DNA from: Lentzea albidocapillata
GTDB taxonomy: Bacteria; Actinomycetota; Actinomycetes; Mycobacteriales; Pseudonocardiaceae
DNA length: 64,000 nucleotides
Direction of reading: 5' to 3'
Assembly: GCF_000719115.1 (NCBI RefSeq)
Contig: NZ_JOEA01000011.1
Coordinates: forward strand, 1 to 64,000
In this document: positions 8,816-17,457 of the stretch, one piece after another
Layout of the letters: every line of letters begins with the position of its first letter
Numbering within the stretch: position 1 is the stretch's first letter
The notes under the pieces: model-generated
Told to the model about the DNA's origin: nothing
Database searches by the model: none
Seen by the model: only the letters and a program-made list of their open reading frames with translations
Made by a program: the position numbers and the translations under genes

Positions 8816-9367
8816 TCAGGCGGGCCAGTCCACACCGCCACTGCTGGTGTGGCGGGTCCCGGTGCCGCGAACGACGTCGAAGGCGACCGCGCAGGCGGTC
8901 GCCAGTGACCGCAGCGGCTCGGTGACCTGCGGGTTGATCTGGACGCGGTCCCGGCGGACGCGCTTGCCGTGACGCTTGGCACGCGCACCGGTCTCGATCC
9001 GCGCGATGTCGCCGAAGAAGCAGAGCTGCTGACCGTTCGCGTCGTGCAGCGACTGCTGCCACGCGCCGTGCGTCTTGATGGTCCCGATCAACTGGCCCTG
9101 AGGTGTGCTGACGTGCACGCCCGGCCGCCGGCCGAACCCCTTGCCGATGTGCATGATCGGCTGGCCGTGTGGCGCGACCACGTCGAGGTCGAACGTCGTC
9201 CAGCCGGAGAACCCGGTGTGCCGCAGCGGTCGTTGCAGGCCGGGGCCGGTGCGTTCGCTGACCACCGCGACCGGTGCGTCCTGCTCGTCGAACACCTCCA
9301 CCCGGTAGTGCGGCCGGAACAACAGGCTCATCGCGGTCCACGGCTGTTCGACGTAGAGGGTGCTCAC
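8816..9367 (-). CDS. LURP-one/tubby-like fold protein
   Basis: This 183-residue protein begins LYVEQPWTAMSLLFRPHYRVEV and continues with repeated beta-strand pairs (MHIGKGFGRRPGVHVSTPQG, LIGTIKTHG). The pattern matches the LURP-one-related/phospholipid scramblase-like beta barrel. Such proteins bind lipids or DNA, but no bacterial role is established. The stop codon directly abuts the stop of the ESX cassette, giving tail-to-tail genes with no spacer. Confidence 0.6.
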   Translation of the reverse strand: MSTLYVEQPWTAMSLLFRPHYRVEVFDEQDAPVAVVSERTGPGLQRPLRHTGFSGWTTFDLDVVAPHGQPIMHIGKGFGRRPGVHVSTPQGQLIGTIKTHGAWQQSLHDANGQQLCFFGDIARIETGARAKRHGKRVRRDRVQINPQVTEPLRSLATACAVAFDVVRGTGTRHTSSGGVDWPA

Positions 9368-9420
9368 GGTGATGCAGCGTACGAGGCGTCAAGCGCGCGG
9401 GTGTGCGAAGCTTGCGACCC

Positions 9421-9987
9421 GTGCGAACTGAAGTGGTCTTGGACGCGAACGCTAAGTCAGAACTCGCTCGTCTCGTGAGCGAATTGGCCGTGGTGCACGG
9501 CAAGGTGACTCTCTCCAGCGGCAAGGAAGCCGACTACTACGTAGACCTGAGGCGGGCGACGCTGCATCACGCGGCGGCCCCGTTGATCGGCAGGCTGCTG
9601 CGGCAGCTCACGTCGGACTGGGACTTCGTCGCGGTCGGCGGCTTGACCCTCGGCGCGGATCCCGTCGCCTACGCGATGATGCATTCCGCTGGCGCCGACG
9701 GCGACGTGCTCGACGCGTTCGTCGTGCGCAAGGCGAACAAGGCGCATGGCTTGCAGCGCCAGATCGAGGGCATCGACGTGCGCGGGCAGCGGGTGCTCGC
9801 GGTCGAGGACACCTCCACCACAGGTGGTTCGGTGCTCACGGCCGTCAACGCGCTGCGCGAGCACGGTGCCGACGTGATCGGCGTCGCCACGGTCGTCGAC
9901 CGCGGCACGGGCGCCAAGGAGGCCATCGAGGCCGAGGGCCTGCAGTACCGCTACCTGCTCGACCTGAACGACCTCGGGCTCGCCTGA
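9421..9987 (+). CDS. pyrE: orotate phosphoribosyltransferase
   Basis: PyrE joins orotate and PRPP to give orotidine 5'-phosphate, the fifth step of pyrimidine synthesis. The 188-residue protein shows the substrate region SGKEADYYVDLR, the flexible loop region VVRKANKAHG and the PRPP-binding loop VEDTSTTGGS. A GTG start at 9421 is chosen because the encoded N-terminus aligns with the family; GTG at 9433 and ATG at 9403 are alternatives. It stands alone, not with other pyr genes. An IS element lies 34 bp downstream. Confidence 0.95.
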   Translation: MRTEVVLDANAKSELARLVSELAVVHGKVTLSSGKEADYYVDLRRATLHHAAAPLIGRLLRQLTSDWDFVAVGGLTLGADPVAYAMMHSAGADGDVLDAFVVRKANKAHGLQRQIEGIDVRGQRVLAVEDTSTTGGSVLTAVNALREHGADVIGVATVVDRGTGAKEAIEAEGLQYRYLLDLNDLGLA

Positions 9988-10020
9988 GGTTTTATCGAGA
10001 GCGCTTCGAGCCACCCCGTC

Positions 10021-11482
10021 CTAGTAGTGCTTTGTTAGGTGGGATGTTCGGGTGGCTGTCGTGTGTGATCTTCTTGCGGGGTGACTCCGGAGGAGATGGC
10101 TCGGGTTCGGCCGGTGATCGAGGACTTCGCCGCGTCGATGTTCGGCGGGTTCGCGCGGCGTGATCAGCGGGCGAAGGGCGAGCTGTATCTGCGTGGGTTG
10201 ATGCTGGATGGCAAGCGCAAGTCGATGCAGCCGATGGCGGCGCGGCTCGGGGTCGATCACCAGCAGTTGCAGCAGTTCGTGTCCACCTCGACGTGGGATC
10301 ACTTCGAGGTGCGGCGACGCTTGGCGGTCTGGGCCGCCGGGTTCGTCGACCCGGACGCGCTGGTGATCGATGACACCGGGTTTCCCAAGGACGGCAAGGA
10401 TTCTCCTGGTGTGGCACGCATGTATTGCGGTGCGCTGGGCAAGACCGGGAACTGCCAGGTCGGGGTGAGCGTGCACGCGGTCACCGACTGGGCCTCGGCC
10501 GCGATCGACTGGCGGCTGTTCCTGCCGGAATCGTGGGACGACGAGAAAACCGCCGACGAGCAGACCGCCGCGGAGATCCGGACGCGCCGGGCCCGCAGCC
10601 AGGTCCCGGACGAGGTGCGGCATCGGGAGAAGTGGCGCCTCGCGCTGGACATGCTCGACGAGGTCACCGGCGAATGGGGCCAGTCCAAGCGGCCGGTGGT
10701 GGCCGACGCCGGCTATGGCGATGCCACCGAGTTCCGGCTCGGCCTGACCGAACGCGGCCTGACCTATGTGCTGGCCGTCAGCCCGGCCGCGACCGCCCAT
10801 CCCGCGCAGGCGGTACCGACGACCGCGGCCTGGGTCGGCAACGGCCGCCCACCCGGACCGCGCTACCAGGACAAACCTGTGGATCTCAAGACTCTGGCCA
10901 TGAACGCCGGACGGTCAGCGGGCAAGTTCGTGGTCTGGCGCCACGGAACCAAGAAGACGCCAGGCAATCCCGCCGCGAGCATGCGGTCACGGTTCCTCGC
11001 CTTGCGGGTCCGGCCCGCCAACCGCAACATCCCCCGCGCCGCGGACGGGAGCCTGCCCGAGTGCTGGTTGCTGGCCGAGTGGCCGCCTGGCGCGGCCGAG
11101 CCCACCGACTACTGGCTCTCCACCCTGCCCGCGGACATCCGGCTGCGGGACCTGGTGCGGCTGGCCAAGATCCGCTGGCGCATCGAGCACGACTACCGCG
11201 AGCTCAAAGACGGCCTCGGCCTGGACCACTTCGAAGGCCGTTCCTGGCTTGGCTGGCACCGCCACGTCACCCTCGCCGCCGTCGCCCAAGCCATCTGCAC
11301 CCAGCTCCGCCGCACCCCAAAAGCCCCTGCGCAGGCCTGACGCTCTACGCGGTCCTGCGCGAGCTCCAAGCCTTACTCGCGGTCTGGACAGGCGCCTGCC
11401 ACACCTGCCGACAACCCGTCCAGACCCCAACACCCGACACAACAACACCCCAGGTCAGCAACACCTAACAAAGCACTACTAG
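10021..11482 (+). mobile_element. IS701-type insertion sequence with CTAG target duplication
   Basis: A single transposase gene lies between perfect 17-bp inverted repeats (10025-10041, TAGTGCTTTGTTAGGTG, and 11462-11478). CTAG is duplicated at 10021-10024 and 11479-11482, matching the 4-bp targets known for IS701 elements. The element is complete, 1454 bp without the duplication, and looks recent. The flanking DNA to the right is dispersed repeat B, whose other copy has CTAG at the same alignment position. Confidence 0.9.
10081..11340 (+). CDS. IS701-family DDE transposase
   Basis: This 419-residue transposase contains the blocks ALVIDDTGFPKDGKDSPGV (first Asp of the DDE triad), RPVVADAGYGD (second Asp) and a C-terminal region IEHDYRELKDGLGLDHFEGR that carries the Glu. 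These are characteristic of the DDE superfamily endonuclease of IS701 elements. The GTG start lies 40 bp inside the left repeat. There is no frameshift or internal stop, so it is probably functional. Confidence 0.92.
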   Translation: MTPEEMARVRPVIEDFAASMFGGFARRDQRAKGELYLRGLMLDGKRKSMQPMAARLGVDHQQLQQFVSTSTWDHFEVRRRLAVWAAGFVDPDALVIDDTGFPKDGKDSPGVARMYCGALGKTGNCQVGVSVHAVTDWASAAIDWRLFLPESWDDEKTADEQTAAEIRTRRARSQVPDEVRHREKWRLALDMLDEVTGEWGQSKRPVVADAGYGDATEFRLGLTERGLTYVLAVSPAATAHPAQAVPTTAAWVGNGRPPGPRYQDKPVDLKTLAMNAGRSAGKFVVWRHGTKKTPGNPAASMRSRFLALRVRPANRNIPRAADGSLPECWLLAEWPPGAAEPTDYWLSTLPADIRLRDLVRLAKIRWRIEHDYRELKDGLGLDHFEGRSWLGWHRHVTLAAVAQAICTQLRRTPKAPAQA

Positions 11483-11575
11483 TGGCGCGACCCGGAACGT
11501 CGGCGAGGTAATCCACGCTCAGCAGGGCACCTCGCGGCGCCGCCCCCACGCCCCCGTACAACCAGTACGAGAACG
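11483..11575. repeat. dispersed palindromic repeat B, interrupted half copy
   Basis: From CTAG at 11479 to about 11575 this matches the reverse complement of the right arm of the palindrome at 18269-18433, including the shared core cacgctcagcagg and the pair GTAC-N5-GTAC. The second arm is missing, and the start of the DUF2784 gene follows. The IS element sits exactly at the CTAG that bounds the intact copy. Confidence 0.75.
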
Positions 11576-11587
11576 TCCGAAGCGGTC

Positions 11588-11929
11588 ATGCTGCTGCACT
11601 TCGCCGTGCTGGCGTTCCTACTCGTGGGCGGGTTCCTCGCATGGCGGTGGCGCTGGGTGATCTACCCGCACCTCGCGATGGGGATGTGGGCCGTGCTGAG
11701 CCTCTCGACCCCGATCACCTGCCCGATCACCGTGTGGGAGAACCACTTCCGCGGGCTCGCGGGCATGCCGCTGCTCGAGACGGGGTTCATCGACCACTAC
11801 ATCGACGGCGTCTGGTACCCGGAGAGCGCGTCGATGCTGGTCCAGCTGGTGCTGGGGTCGATCGTGATCATCTCGTGGGTCGGCTTCTATGCTGGTCACC
11901 GTGCTGCTCGAAGGCTTTCACGCTGTTAA
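11588..11929 (+). CDS. DUF2784 membrane protein, possibly N-terminally truncated
   Basis: This 113-residue protein has three or four helices and the family blocks LHFAVLAFLLVGGFLAWRW, TPITCPITVWENHFR and GFIDHYIDGVWYP. DUF2784 has no known function. Family members usually carry about ten more residues before LLHF. Here that region is replaced by repeat B, and no ribosome site precedes the ATG. The native start and promoter may have been lost when the repeat and IS arrived. It overlaps the next gene by 41 bp. Confidence 0.75.
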   Translation: MLLHFAVLAFLLVGGFLAWRWRWVIYPHLAMGMWAVLSLSTPITCPITVWENHFRGLAGMPLLETGFIDHYIDGVWYPESASMLVQLVLGSIVIISWVGFYAGHRAARRLSRC

Positions 11930-12566
11930 GCACGCGTTGCGCTTCGGCGCCGGCGTGCACCCGTTGATCACGACGGACCTCGCCGCCGCGATCAGCCTCG
12001 CCGAGACGCACGCACCTGATCTGCGCGAGCGGTTCGAGGCCGCCACCGAGGTCGACCAGAACCAATTCAAGCTCAGGGTCGGCCGTACGCACCCGACGGG
12101 CGTGGCCGGGTTCGCGGAGAAGCCGGACCTGCCGTTCGACCGGGGCGCTCCGGTCGTCCTGCTCGACAACCCGCGCAACCTCGGCAACTTCGGTGCCGCC
12201 ATCCGGGTGGCCGCCGGCCTCGGCGCGGGCGGCGTGATCTCCATCGGTGACGTCGATCCGTGGCACCCCAACGTGCTGCGCGGATCCGCCGGGCTGCACT
12301 TCGCGCTGCCGGTCGCCAAGGTCGAGAGCCTCGACTTCGCCGGTGAGCTGATCGCGTTCGACGCGGACGGTGACCTGCTGAAAGGGCCGATCCCGGACGA
12401 CGCCGTGCTGGCGTTCGGCTCGGAACGCCACGGGCTCTCGGCAGAGGTCCGGGAGAAGGCCGCGAGGATCGTCCGGCTGCCCATGCGCGAGAAGGTCAGC
12501 AGTTACAACCTCACAACTTCTGTGGCCATGGGCCTCTACCACTGGGTGATTCATCGAGCTTCTTGA
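11889..12566 (+). CDS. SpoU/TrmH-type RNA 2'-O-methyltransferase
   Basis: This 225-residue protein would methylate the 2'-OH of a tRNA or rRNA nucleotide using S-adenosylmethionine. The three SPOUT motifs are present: motif 1 LLDNPRNLGNFGAAIR, motif 2 LAFGSERHGLS and motif 3 VSSYNLTTSVAM, forming the trefoil knot. The N-terminal ~90 residues replace the usual L30e-like domain. ATG 11889 and GTG 11895 are both possible starts. A homologue sits near pyrE in mycobacteria, so this is backbone rather than acquired DNA. Confidence 0.88.
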   Translation: MLVTVLLEGFHAVKHALRFGAGVHPLITTDLAAAISLAETHAPDLRERFEAATEVDQNQFKLRVGRTHPTGVAGFAEKPDLPFDRGAPVVLLDNPRNLGNFGAAIRVAAGLGAGGVISIGDVDPWHPNVLRGSAGLHFALPVAKVESLDFAGELIAFDADGDLLKGPIPDDAVLAFGSERHGLSAEVREKAARIVRLPMREKVSSYNLTTSVAMGLYHWVIHRAS

Positions 12567-12591
12567 CCGGTCAAGCACGCACGATGACCAG

Positions 12592-13689
12592 GTGGTGATC
12601 GCGAAACTGCTGGCGGCACGCGCGGGTGTCGCGGAGCGCGCGGTGTACTCCAGGCACCTTCGGCGGGTCTGGGGTGTGCCGGGCACGCTTCTCGGGGCGC
12701 GGGCGTGGCCCCCGCTCTTCAAGGACAAGATCCACATCAGCTTCAACTACTGGTGGCAGGCGCACCTGCTGGACAACATGATCGACGGCTACCTGCGCTC
12801 GCCCAACGAGCTGCGCAAGATGGCGATCGCGAAGGTCGTGCGAGGCATCAGGGTGCGCAACATCCTCGGCTGGACCAACGACTTCTACGACGACATCGCG
12901 TGGCTCGGCCTCGCCCTGCAGCGCGCCCAGCACGAGGTCGGCATCGCGAAGCCCAAGGCGCTCGACGCGATCGCCGAACGGCTGCGGGAGGCTTGGACCG
13001 ACCACGCCGGCGGCGGCATCTGGTGGAAGCGCAACGACGACTTCAAGAACGTTCCCGCGAACGGCCCGGCCGCGATCTTCCTGGCGCGCCAGAACGAACG
13101 TGCCGACCTCGCGCGCGCACGGTCCATCGTGGACTGGGTCGAGGAGCACCTCGTCGATCCGGGGAACGGCCTCGCGTGGGACGGCCTGCACGTCCACCCC
13201 AACGGCGAGATCCGCGAGTACGAGAAGAACATCTACACGTACTGCCAAGGAGTTCTCATCGGCGCGTGCGTCGAGCTCGCCCAGCACGGCCAGCAGGACA
13301 AGTGGCTCGACAAGGCCGCACGCACGATCACTGCCGTGCACGACGACCTCGCCACCAACGGCGTGATCCGGGGCCAGGGCGACGGCGACGGCGGCCTGTT
13401 CGCGGGCATCCTCGTCCGCTACCTGGCCCAGGCCGCGCTGATCATTCCCGACCTCGATCCCGACCGGCACGAGACCGCGGACCTGGCCAGGGAACTCGTC
13501 GTCCAGTCGGCGGAAGCGGCGTGGAACAACCGGGTGATGGCGGTGAGCGGGCCGTTGTTCGGTCCGGAGTGGACTGTCCCGGCAGTGGAGAAGGAAGGCC
13601 GCGACCTGTCCGTCCAGCTCGGTGGCTGGATGTGCCTGGAAGCGGCCGCCCTGCTCGAACGGCGCGGTCTGGACGTCGCTACGGCTTGA
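12592..13689 (+). CDS. GH76 family protein (alpha-1,6-mannanase fold)
   Basis: This 365-residue protein has the (alpha/alpha)6 barrel of glycoside hydrolase family 76 and the paired aspartates NDFYDDIAWLGLAL (D100-D101) that form its catalytic centre. There is no signal peptide, so action on cytoplasmic or imported mannan oligosaccharides is implied. Related proteins are encoded near fba in mycobacteria. It starts at one of two consecutive GTG codons. Its 3' end overlaps the convergent isomerase gene by 11 bp. Confidence 0.85.
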   Translation: MVIAKLLAARAGVAERAVYSRHLRRVWGVPGTLLGARAWPPLFKDKIHISFNYWWQAHLLDNMIDGYLRSPNELRKMAIAKVVRGIRVRNILGWTNDFYDDIAWLGLALQRAQHEVGIAKPKALDAIAERLREAWTDHAGGGIWWKRNDDFKNVPANGPAAIFLARQNERADLARARSIVDWVEEHLVDPGNGLAWDGLHVHPNGEIREYEKNIYTYCQGVLIGACVELAQHGQQDKWLDKAARTITAVHDDLATNGVIRGQGDGDGGLFAGILVRYLAQAALIIPDLDPDRHETADLARELVVQSAEAAWNNRVMAVSGPLFGPEWTVPAVEKEGRDLSVQLGGWMCLEAAALLERRGLDVATA

Positions 13690-14410
13690 GCCAGCCCAGC
13701 AACGCCTTGGCGTCCTCGCGGAACTGCTCCGGCGAGTCGTCCAGCACGAACTCCAGCAGCGCGTTGCGCTCGATGCCGTCGCGCGCGAGCTCGGTCAGCA
13801 CCGGCTTCCACAGGTCACGGCGTTCGGCGAGCGGGAACCGTTCTTTGAAACCACCGGGACCCCACGAGAAGACGTGCGCCGTCACCGGTTCCAGCGTCCG
13901 CACCTCGTGCATGGCCGAGAACACGTCCTGCCCGCCGCGCGGCTGCCAGTACGACACCACGCCGTCGACCTCGTCCAGCAACCGCACGGTCGAGTCGAGG
14001 GTGTCCGTCAGCGTGTTCCGGTGGTACTCCAGCGCGATCTTCGTACCCATCGCCTCGGCGTGTTCGACGGCGTGTTGCAACGCCTCGATCACCGGCGCCC
14101 GGTCAGGACACTCCTCCGAGCCGGACGTACCCGCCCAGACCCGCACGAACGGCGCGTCCAGTTCTGCCGCGGTCTCCAGGATCGGCGCCAGGTCGGCCCG
14201 GTCCGAGACGCCCGCGCGGTAGTACGACCCGTACGCGGCCACCTTCAGGCCGGTGTCCAGCGCCCGCCGCGCCGCCGCGAAGTCGCCGGGCGGCACGTGC
14301 ACGTCGCCGCCCCACTCGACGGCCTGCAGCCCGCACTCCGTCGCCAGCGCGCCGATCTCGGAGACCGTGAGCTGCCGGAACGTCACCGAGACCAGTCCGG
14401 GGATCAGCAT
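13679..14410 (-). CDS. sugar phosphate isomerase/epimerase-like TIM-barrel protein
   Basis: This 243-residue AP-endonuclease-2-fold protein contains VEWGGDVHVPPGD, LRVWAGTSGS-like and KIALEYHRNTLTDT segments, the metal-binding strands of xylose-isomerase-like enzymes. Its start overlaps the stop of the lacI-type gene by 7 bp, so the pair is coupled. With the divergent PfkB kinase it forms a small sugar-use cassette. The actual sugar is not visible from sequence. Confidence 0.8.
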   Translation of the reverse strand: MLIPGLVSVTFRQLTVSEIGALATECGLQAVEWGGDVHVPPGDFAAARRALDTGLKVAAYGSYYRAGVSDRADLAPILETAAELDAPFVRVWAGTSGSEECPDRAPVIEALQHAVEHAEAMGTKIALEYHRNTLTDTLDSTVRLLDEVDGVVSYWQPRGGQDVFSAMHEVRTLEPVTAHVFSWGPGGFKERFPLAERRDLWKPVLTELARDGIERNALLEFVLDDSPEQFREDAKALLGWLKP

Positions 14411-15381
14411 CCGCAGGACTGCCTGTGCCTGAGGGAGGGCGCGAGCCGGATGGTCTCCGGCGGCCTCTGCGGGTCGGCGATGCGGGAGAGCAACAGTTTC
14501 ACCGCGGTCCGTCCGATCTCCTCGACCGGCTGGGCCAGCGTGGTGAGAGGCGGTTCGATCAGGGTGGCCCACTCGACCTCGTCGTAGGCGACGACGGCCA
14601 GATCGGTGCCGAGTTTCAGGCCGCGGGCCCGTGCCTCGTGCAGCATGCCGACCGTGACGAGGTGGTCCGCCGCGACGACGGCCGTGGCCGGGTCGTCCTG
14701 GTCGAGCAGCGGCGCGAGCCAGCCGCTCTGCGAGACCAGCGCCTCGTCCCACTTCAGGCCCGCGCGGCCGAGGCCGAGGCGGTAGCCGAGGATGCGTTCC
14801 TCGGTCGTCGCCACGCCCACCTGGCCGCAGACGATGCCGATCCGGCGGTGCCCGAGCTCCGCGAGGTGCTTGACCAGACCAGACGTGGCCTGCACGTTCT
14901 CCGGCCCGACCTGGTCGATGTCCTTGGCCACGGTCAGCCGGTCTACCAGCACCGTGGGGATGTTCAGTTTCTTGAGCTCCGGCAGCACGAGGCTTCCCCC
15001 GGCGCCGGCCGATGGTGTGAGCAGCAGCCCGTCGACTCTTCGCGAGCGCAGCATTCTGACCGCGGTCTGCTCGGATTCGGGGGTGTCCCTCGTGTCGATC
15101 AGCACGAGCGAATAGCCGTTGCGAGTCGCCTCGGACTCGATGGCGGCGATCAGCTCGGCGAAATACGGGTGCGAGACCAGTGACACGGCCAGGCCGAGCG
15201 ACTTCGTGCCGCCCATGACCAGCGATCGCGCGATGGCGTCGCCCGTGTAGCCGGTCTCGTCGATCGCCTTCTGGACGCGCTCGCGCGTGTCCCCGGCGAC
15301 CGGCCTCGTCTCGTTGATCACGTGTGACACCGTGGTGATGGAGACCCCCGCGAGAGCCGCGACATCCCGCATGGTGACCAT
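14404..15381 (-). CDS. LacI-family transcriptional regulator
   Basis: This 325-residue repressor has an N-terminal helix-turn-helix (VTMRDVAALAGVSITTVSHVIN) and hinge helix, then a periplasmic-binding-protein-like sensor domain. It reads left into the isomerase gene, and its start faces the PfkB gene across only 34 bp, so it most likely controls both directions. ATG at 15379-15381 is used; ATG at 15372 would still keep the HTH. No separate operator palindrome is evident in the short spacer. Confidence 0.92.
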   Translation of the reverse strand: MVTMRDVAALAGVSITTVSHVINETRPVAGDTRERVQKAIDETGYTGDAIARSLVMGGTKSLGLAVSLVSHPYFAELIAAIESEATRNGYSLVLIDTRDTPESEQTAVRMLRSRRVDGLLLTPSAGAGGSLVLPELKKLNIPTVLVDRLTVAKDIDQVGPENVQATSGLVKHLAELGHRRIGIVCGQVGVATTEERILGYRLGLGRAGLKWDEALVSQSGWLAPLLDQDDPATAVVAADHLVTVGMLHEARARGLKLGTDLAVVAYDEVEWATLIEPPLTTLAQPVEEIGRTAVKLLLSRIADPQRPPETIRLAPSLRHRQSCGC

Positions 15382-15415
15382 GACCTGGGACCCTACCCGT
15401 TTGGAGGAAGCCCAG

Positions 15416-16261
15416 ATGGCAGCCGTGCTGTGTGTCGGGCTCACAACTCTCGACGTGACCCAGCGGGTGGACGAGTTCCCGGATCCCGGGCAGAAGATCC
15501 GCTCGCTCGGCGCCGTGCTGTCGCCCGGAGGTCCGGCCGCCAACGCGGCCCGTGCGGTCGCGGCACTGGGCGGGAGGGCCGCGTTGCTCACCTCACTGGG
15601 TGCCGACGCATTGGGTGAATTCGTCAGGGCCTCCTTGGACCCGGTCCAAGTGATCGCTGTGCCGGGCACGACGCCCGTGAGCATGGTCGTCGTCAGAGAC
15701 GCTGATGGGGAGCGCACGGTCGTTTCCCGCAACGCGTCGGTGCCGGTGACAGCGCCGGATTTGACCGATCTTCTCGCCGCCGCGGACGTGGTGCTCTTGG
15801 ACGGACACCATGAAGGCCTGGCGATTCCCGTCGCGAGGCGGGCGAAAGCCGCGGGATTGCCTGTGGTGCTGGACGCCGGGAGCTGGAAACCTGTCCTCGA
15901 TCACCTGTTGCCGCTGGTGGACGTGGCCGCCTGCTCTGCCGGGTTCGAGCGGTCCGAGGCCGAGGTGCACTCCTACGGGGTGCCGCTGGTCATTCGCACG
16001 CACGGTGCGAAGCCGGTCACCTGGTCGCGGAACGGCTCGGCCGGAGAGCTGCCCGTCCCCGCGGTGGCGGTGAACGACACGAACGGTGCCGGCGACGTCT
16101 GGCACGGCGCGTACGCCTACGCGCTGGCGTCAGGCGCGGACCCGGTGGGTGCCATCGGCTTCGCGTCGGAGGCGGCCGCCGTTCGCGTCGGTGCGGTCGG
16201 GGACTGGGTTGAGGAGCTGGCGCGGTGGCAGGACAGCAGGTCAGGTTCGACGAGCTGCTAG
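15416..16261 (+). CDS. PfkB/ribokinase-family carbohydrate kinase
   Basis: This 281-residue sugar kinase carries the N-terminal signature GPAANAARAVAALGGRAALL and the C-terminal signature NDTNGAGDVWHGAYAYAL, with the catalytic Asp in DTNGAGD. GGAGGA lies 7 nt upstream of the ATG. Divergent LacI and isomerase genes and the overlapping P-loop kinase point to phosphorylation of an imported sugar. Ribose, fructose or a sugar acid cannot be told apart. Confidence 0.9.
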   Translation: MAAVLCVGLTTLDVTQRVDEFPDPGQKIRSLGAVLSPGGPAANAARAVAALGGRAALLTSLGADALGEFVRASLDPVQVIAVPGTTPVSMVVVRDADGERTVVSRNASVPVTAPDLTDLLAAADVVLLDGHHEGLAIPVARRAKAAGLPVVLDAGSWKPVLDHLLPLVDVAACSAGFERSEAEVHSYGVPLVIRTHGAKPVTWSRNGSAGELPVPAVAVNDTNGAGDVWHGAYAYALASGADPVGAIGFASEAAAVRVGAVGDWVEELARWQDSRSGSTSC

Positions 16262-16860
16262 AACGGGCTCGGGTACTCACCGATCAGGGTGAGCGCAAGA
16301 TTCTCGGGATCGGCGGCGCACCCGGTTCCGGCAAGTCGACACTCGCGCGGAGGCTCGTCGAGGCGCTCGACGGCCAGGCCGTCCTCGTCGAGATGGACGG
16401 CTTCCACCTCGCGCAGAGCGAGCTCGAACGGCTGCGGCTGGTCGAACGCAAGGGCGCGCCCGACACGTTCGACATCCCCGGCTACGTGGACCTGCTCGGC
16501 CGGATCAAGGCCTGCGGCCCGGACATGATCTACGCGCCGGAGTTCCGCCGCGAGATCGAGGAACCGATCGCCTGCGCGGTGCCGGTGCACCCGGACGTCC
16601 CGCTGGTCGTCACCGAGGGCAACTACCTGCTGCTCAACTACGACAAGTGGAAGCGCGTCCGGATCATCCTGGACGAGGCGTGGTTCCTGTTCATCGACGA
16701 GGACGTGCGCGTGCAGCGCCTGATCGACCGCCACCTGCGGTACGGGCGCACCTTGTCGGAGGCGGAGGAACGGGTGCTGCACGGCACGGACCACGTCAAC
16801 GCGCTGATGGTGAACTCGTCCAAGGGAGCAGCGGACCTGCTGATCACCGAGGTGCTCTAG
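16225..16860 (+). CDS. uridine kinase-like P-loop kinase
   Basis: This 211-residue protein has Walker A GAPGSGKST near residue 32 and the segment VEMDGFHLAQSEL, typical of the nucleoside/fructose kinase family (YggC/FrcK-like). Its GTG start lies 37 bp inside the end of the PfkB gene, so translation is coupled. Two kinases in one cassette suggests sequential phosphorylation of a sugar or nucleoside. Confidence 0.85.
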   Translation: MAGQQVRFDELLERARVLTDQGERKILGIGGAPGSGKSTLARRLVEALDGQAVLVEMDGFHLAQSELERLRLVERKGAPDTFDIPGYVDLLGRIKACGPDMIYAPEFRREIEEPIACAVPVHPDVPLVVTEGNYLLLNYDKWKRVRIILDEAWFLFIDEDVRVQRLIDRHLRYGRTLSEAEERVLHGTDHVNALMVNSSKGAADLLITEVL

Positions 16861-17451
16861 TCACCCGCGAACTGCCGCGAGCATCTGGTCGTAGAGCGCG
16901 TACGGATCAGCGTCGCCGCCGCGGCGAACCCACAGCTCGGACGCGGCGTCCACGCACGCGAAAACCGTGGCGATGACGGCCACGGCGCGCGGATCAGGTT
17001 CTTCGGTGGACTCGATGGCCATCCGTCGCTCGATGACGGGCACCAGCGAGCGCTGCCACTTCAAGCGTTTTTCGAGGTAGCGGGCATGAAGCGGGGAACT
17101 GGTGAAGATCAGCGTGTTGATCTCCAGCACGCGTCGCGGGGAACAGCCCGCCGAGGCGATGGCGACGAACCCCGCCTTGAGCGCGTCCCAGGACGTCACC
17201 TCGGGCGGCTGGGCCTCGACGCTGGCGCGGAGCAGTTCGCCCAGGTTGTCCTGGTCACCGCAGACGATGTCCTCCTTGCTGCCGAAGTAGCGGAAGAGGG
17301 ACCGCGGGGAGACTCCGGCCCTGGAGGCGATCTCGGCCATCGTCGTGGCCTCGTACCCCTTCTCGGCGAACAGGGCGAGGGCGGTGTCGACGATCTCCGC
17401 CACGACCGCCTGACGCGACCTGTCCCACAACGTCGCGGACTTCGGCTCCAC
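16861..17451 (-). CDS. TetR-family regulator
   Basis: This 196-residue regulator has the HTH MAEIASRAGVSPRSLFRYFGSKEDIV at about 38-63, followed by a variable ligand-binding domain. It is encoded 6 bp after the DedA gene and so is probably co-transcribed with it. Its stop abuts the stop of the convergent kinase gene. Ligand unknown. Confidence 0.9.
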   Translation of the reverse strand: MEPKSATLWDRSRQAVVAEIVDTALALFAEKGYEATTMAEIASRAGVSPRSLFRYFGSKEDIVCGDQDNLGELLRASVEAQPPEVTSWDALKAGFVAIASAGCSPRRVLEINTLIFTSSPLHARYLEKRLKWQRSLVPVIERRMAIESTEEPDPRAVAVIATVFACVDAASELWVRRGGDADPYALYDQMLAAVRG

Positions 17452-17457
17452 TGACCG

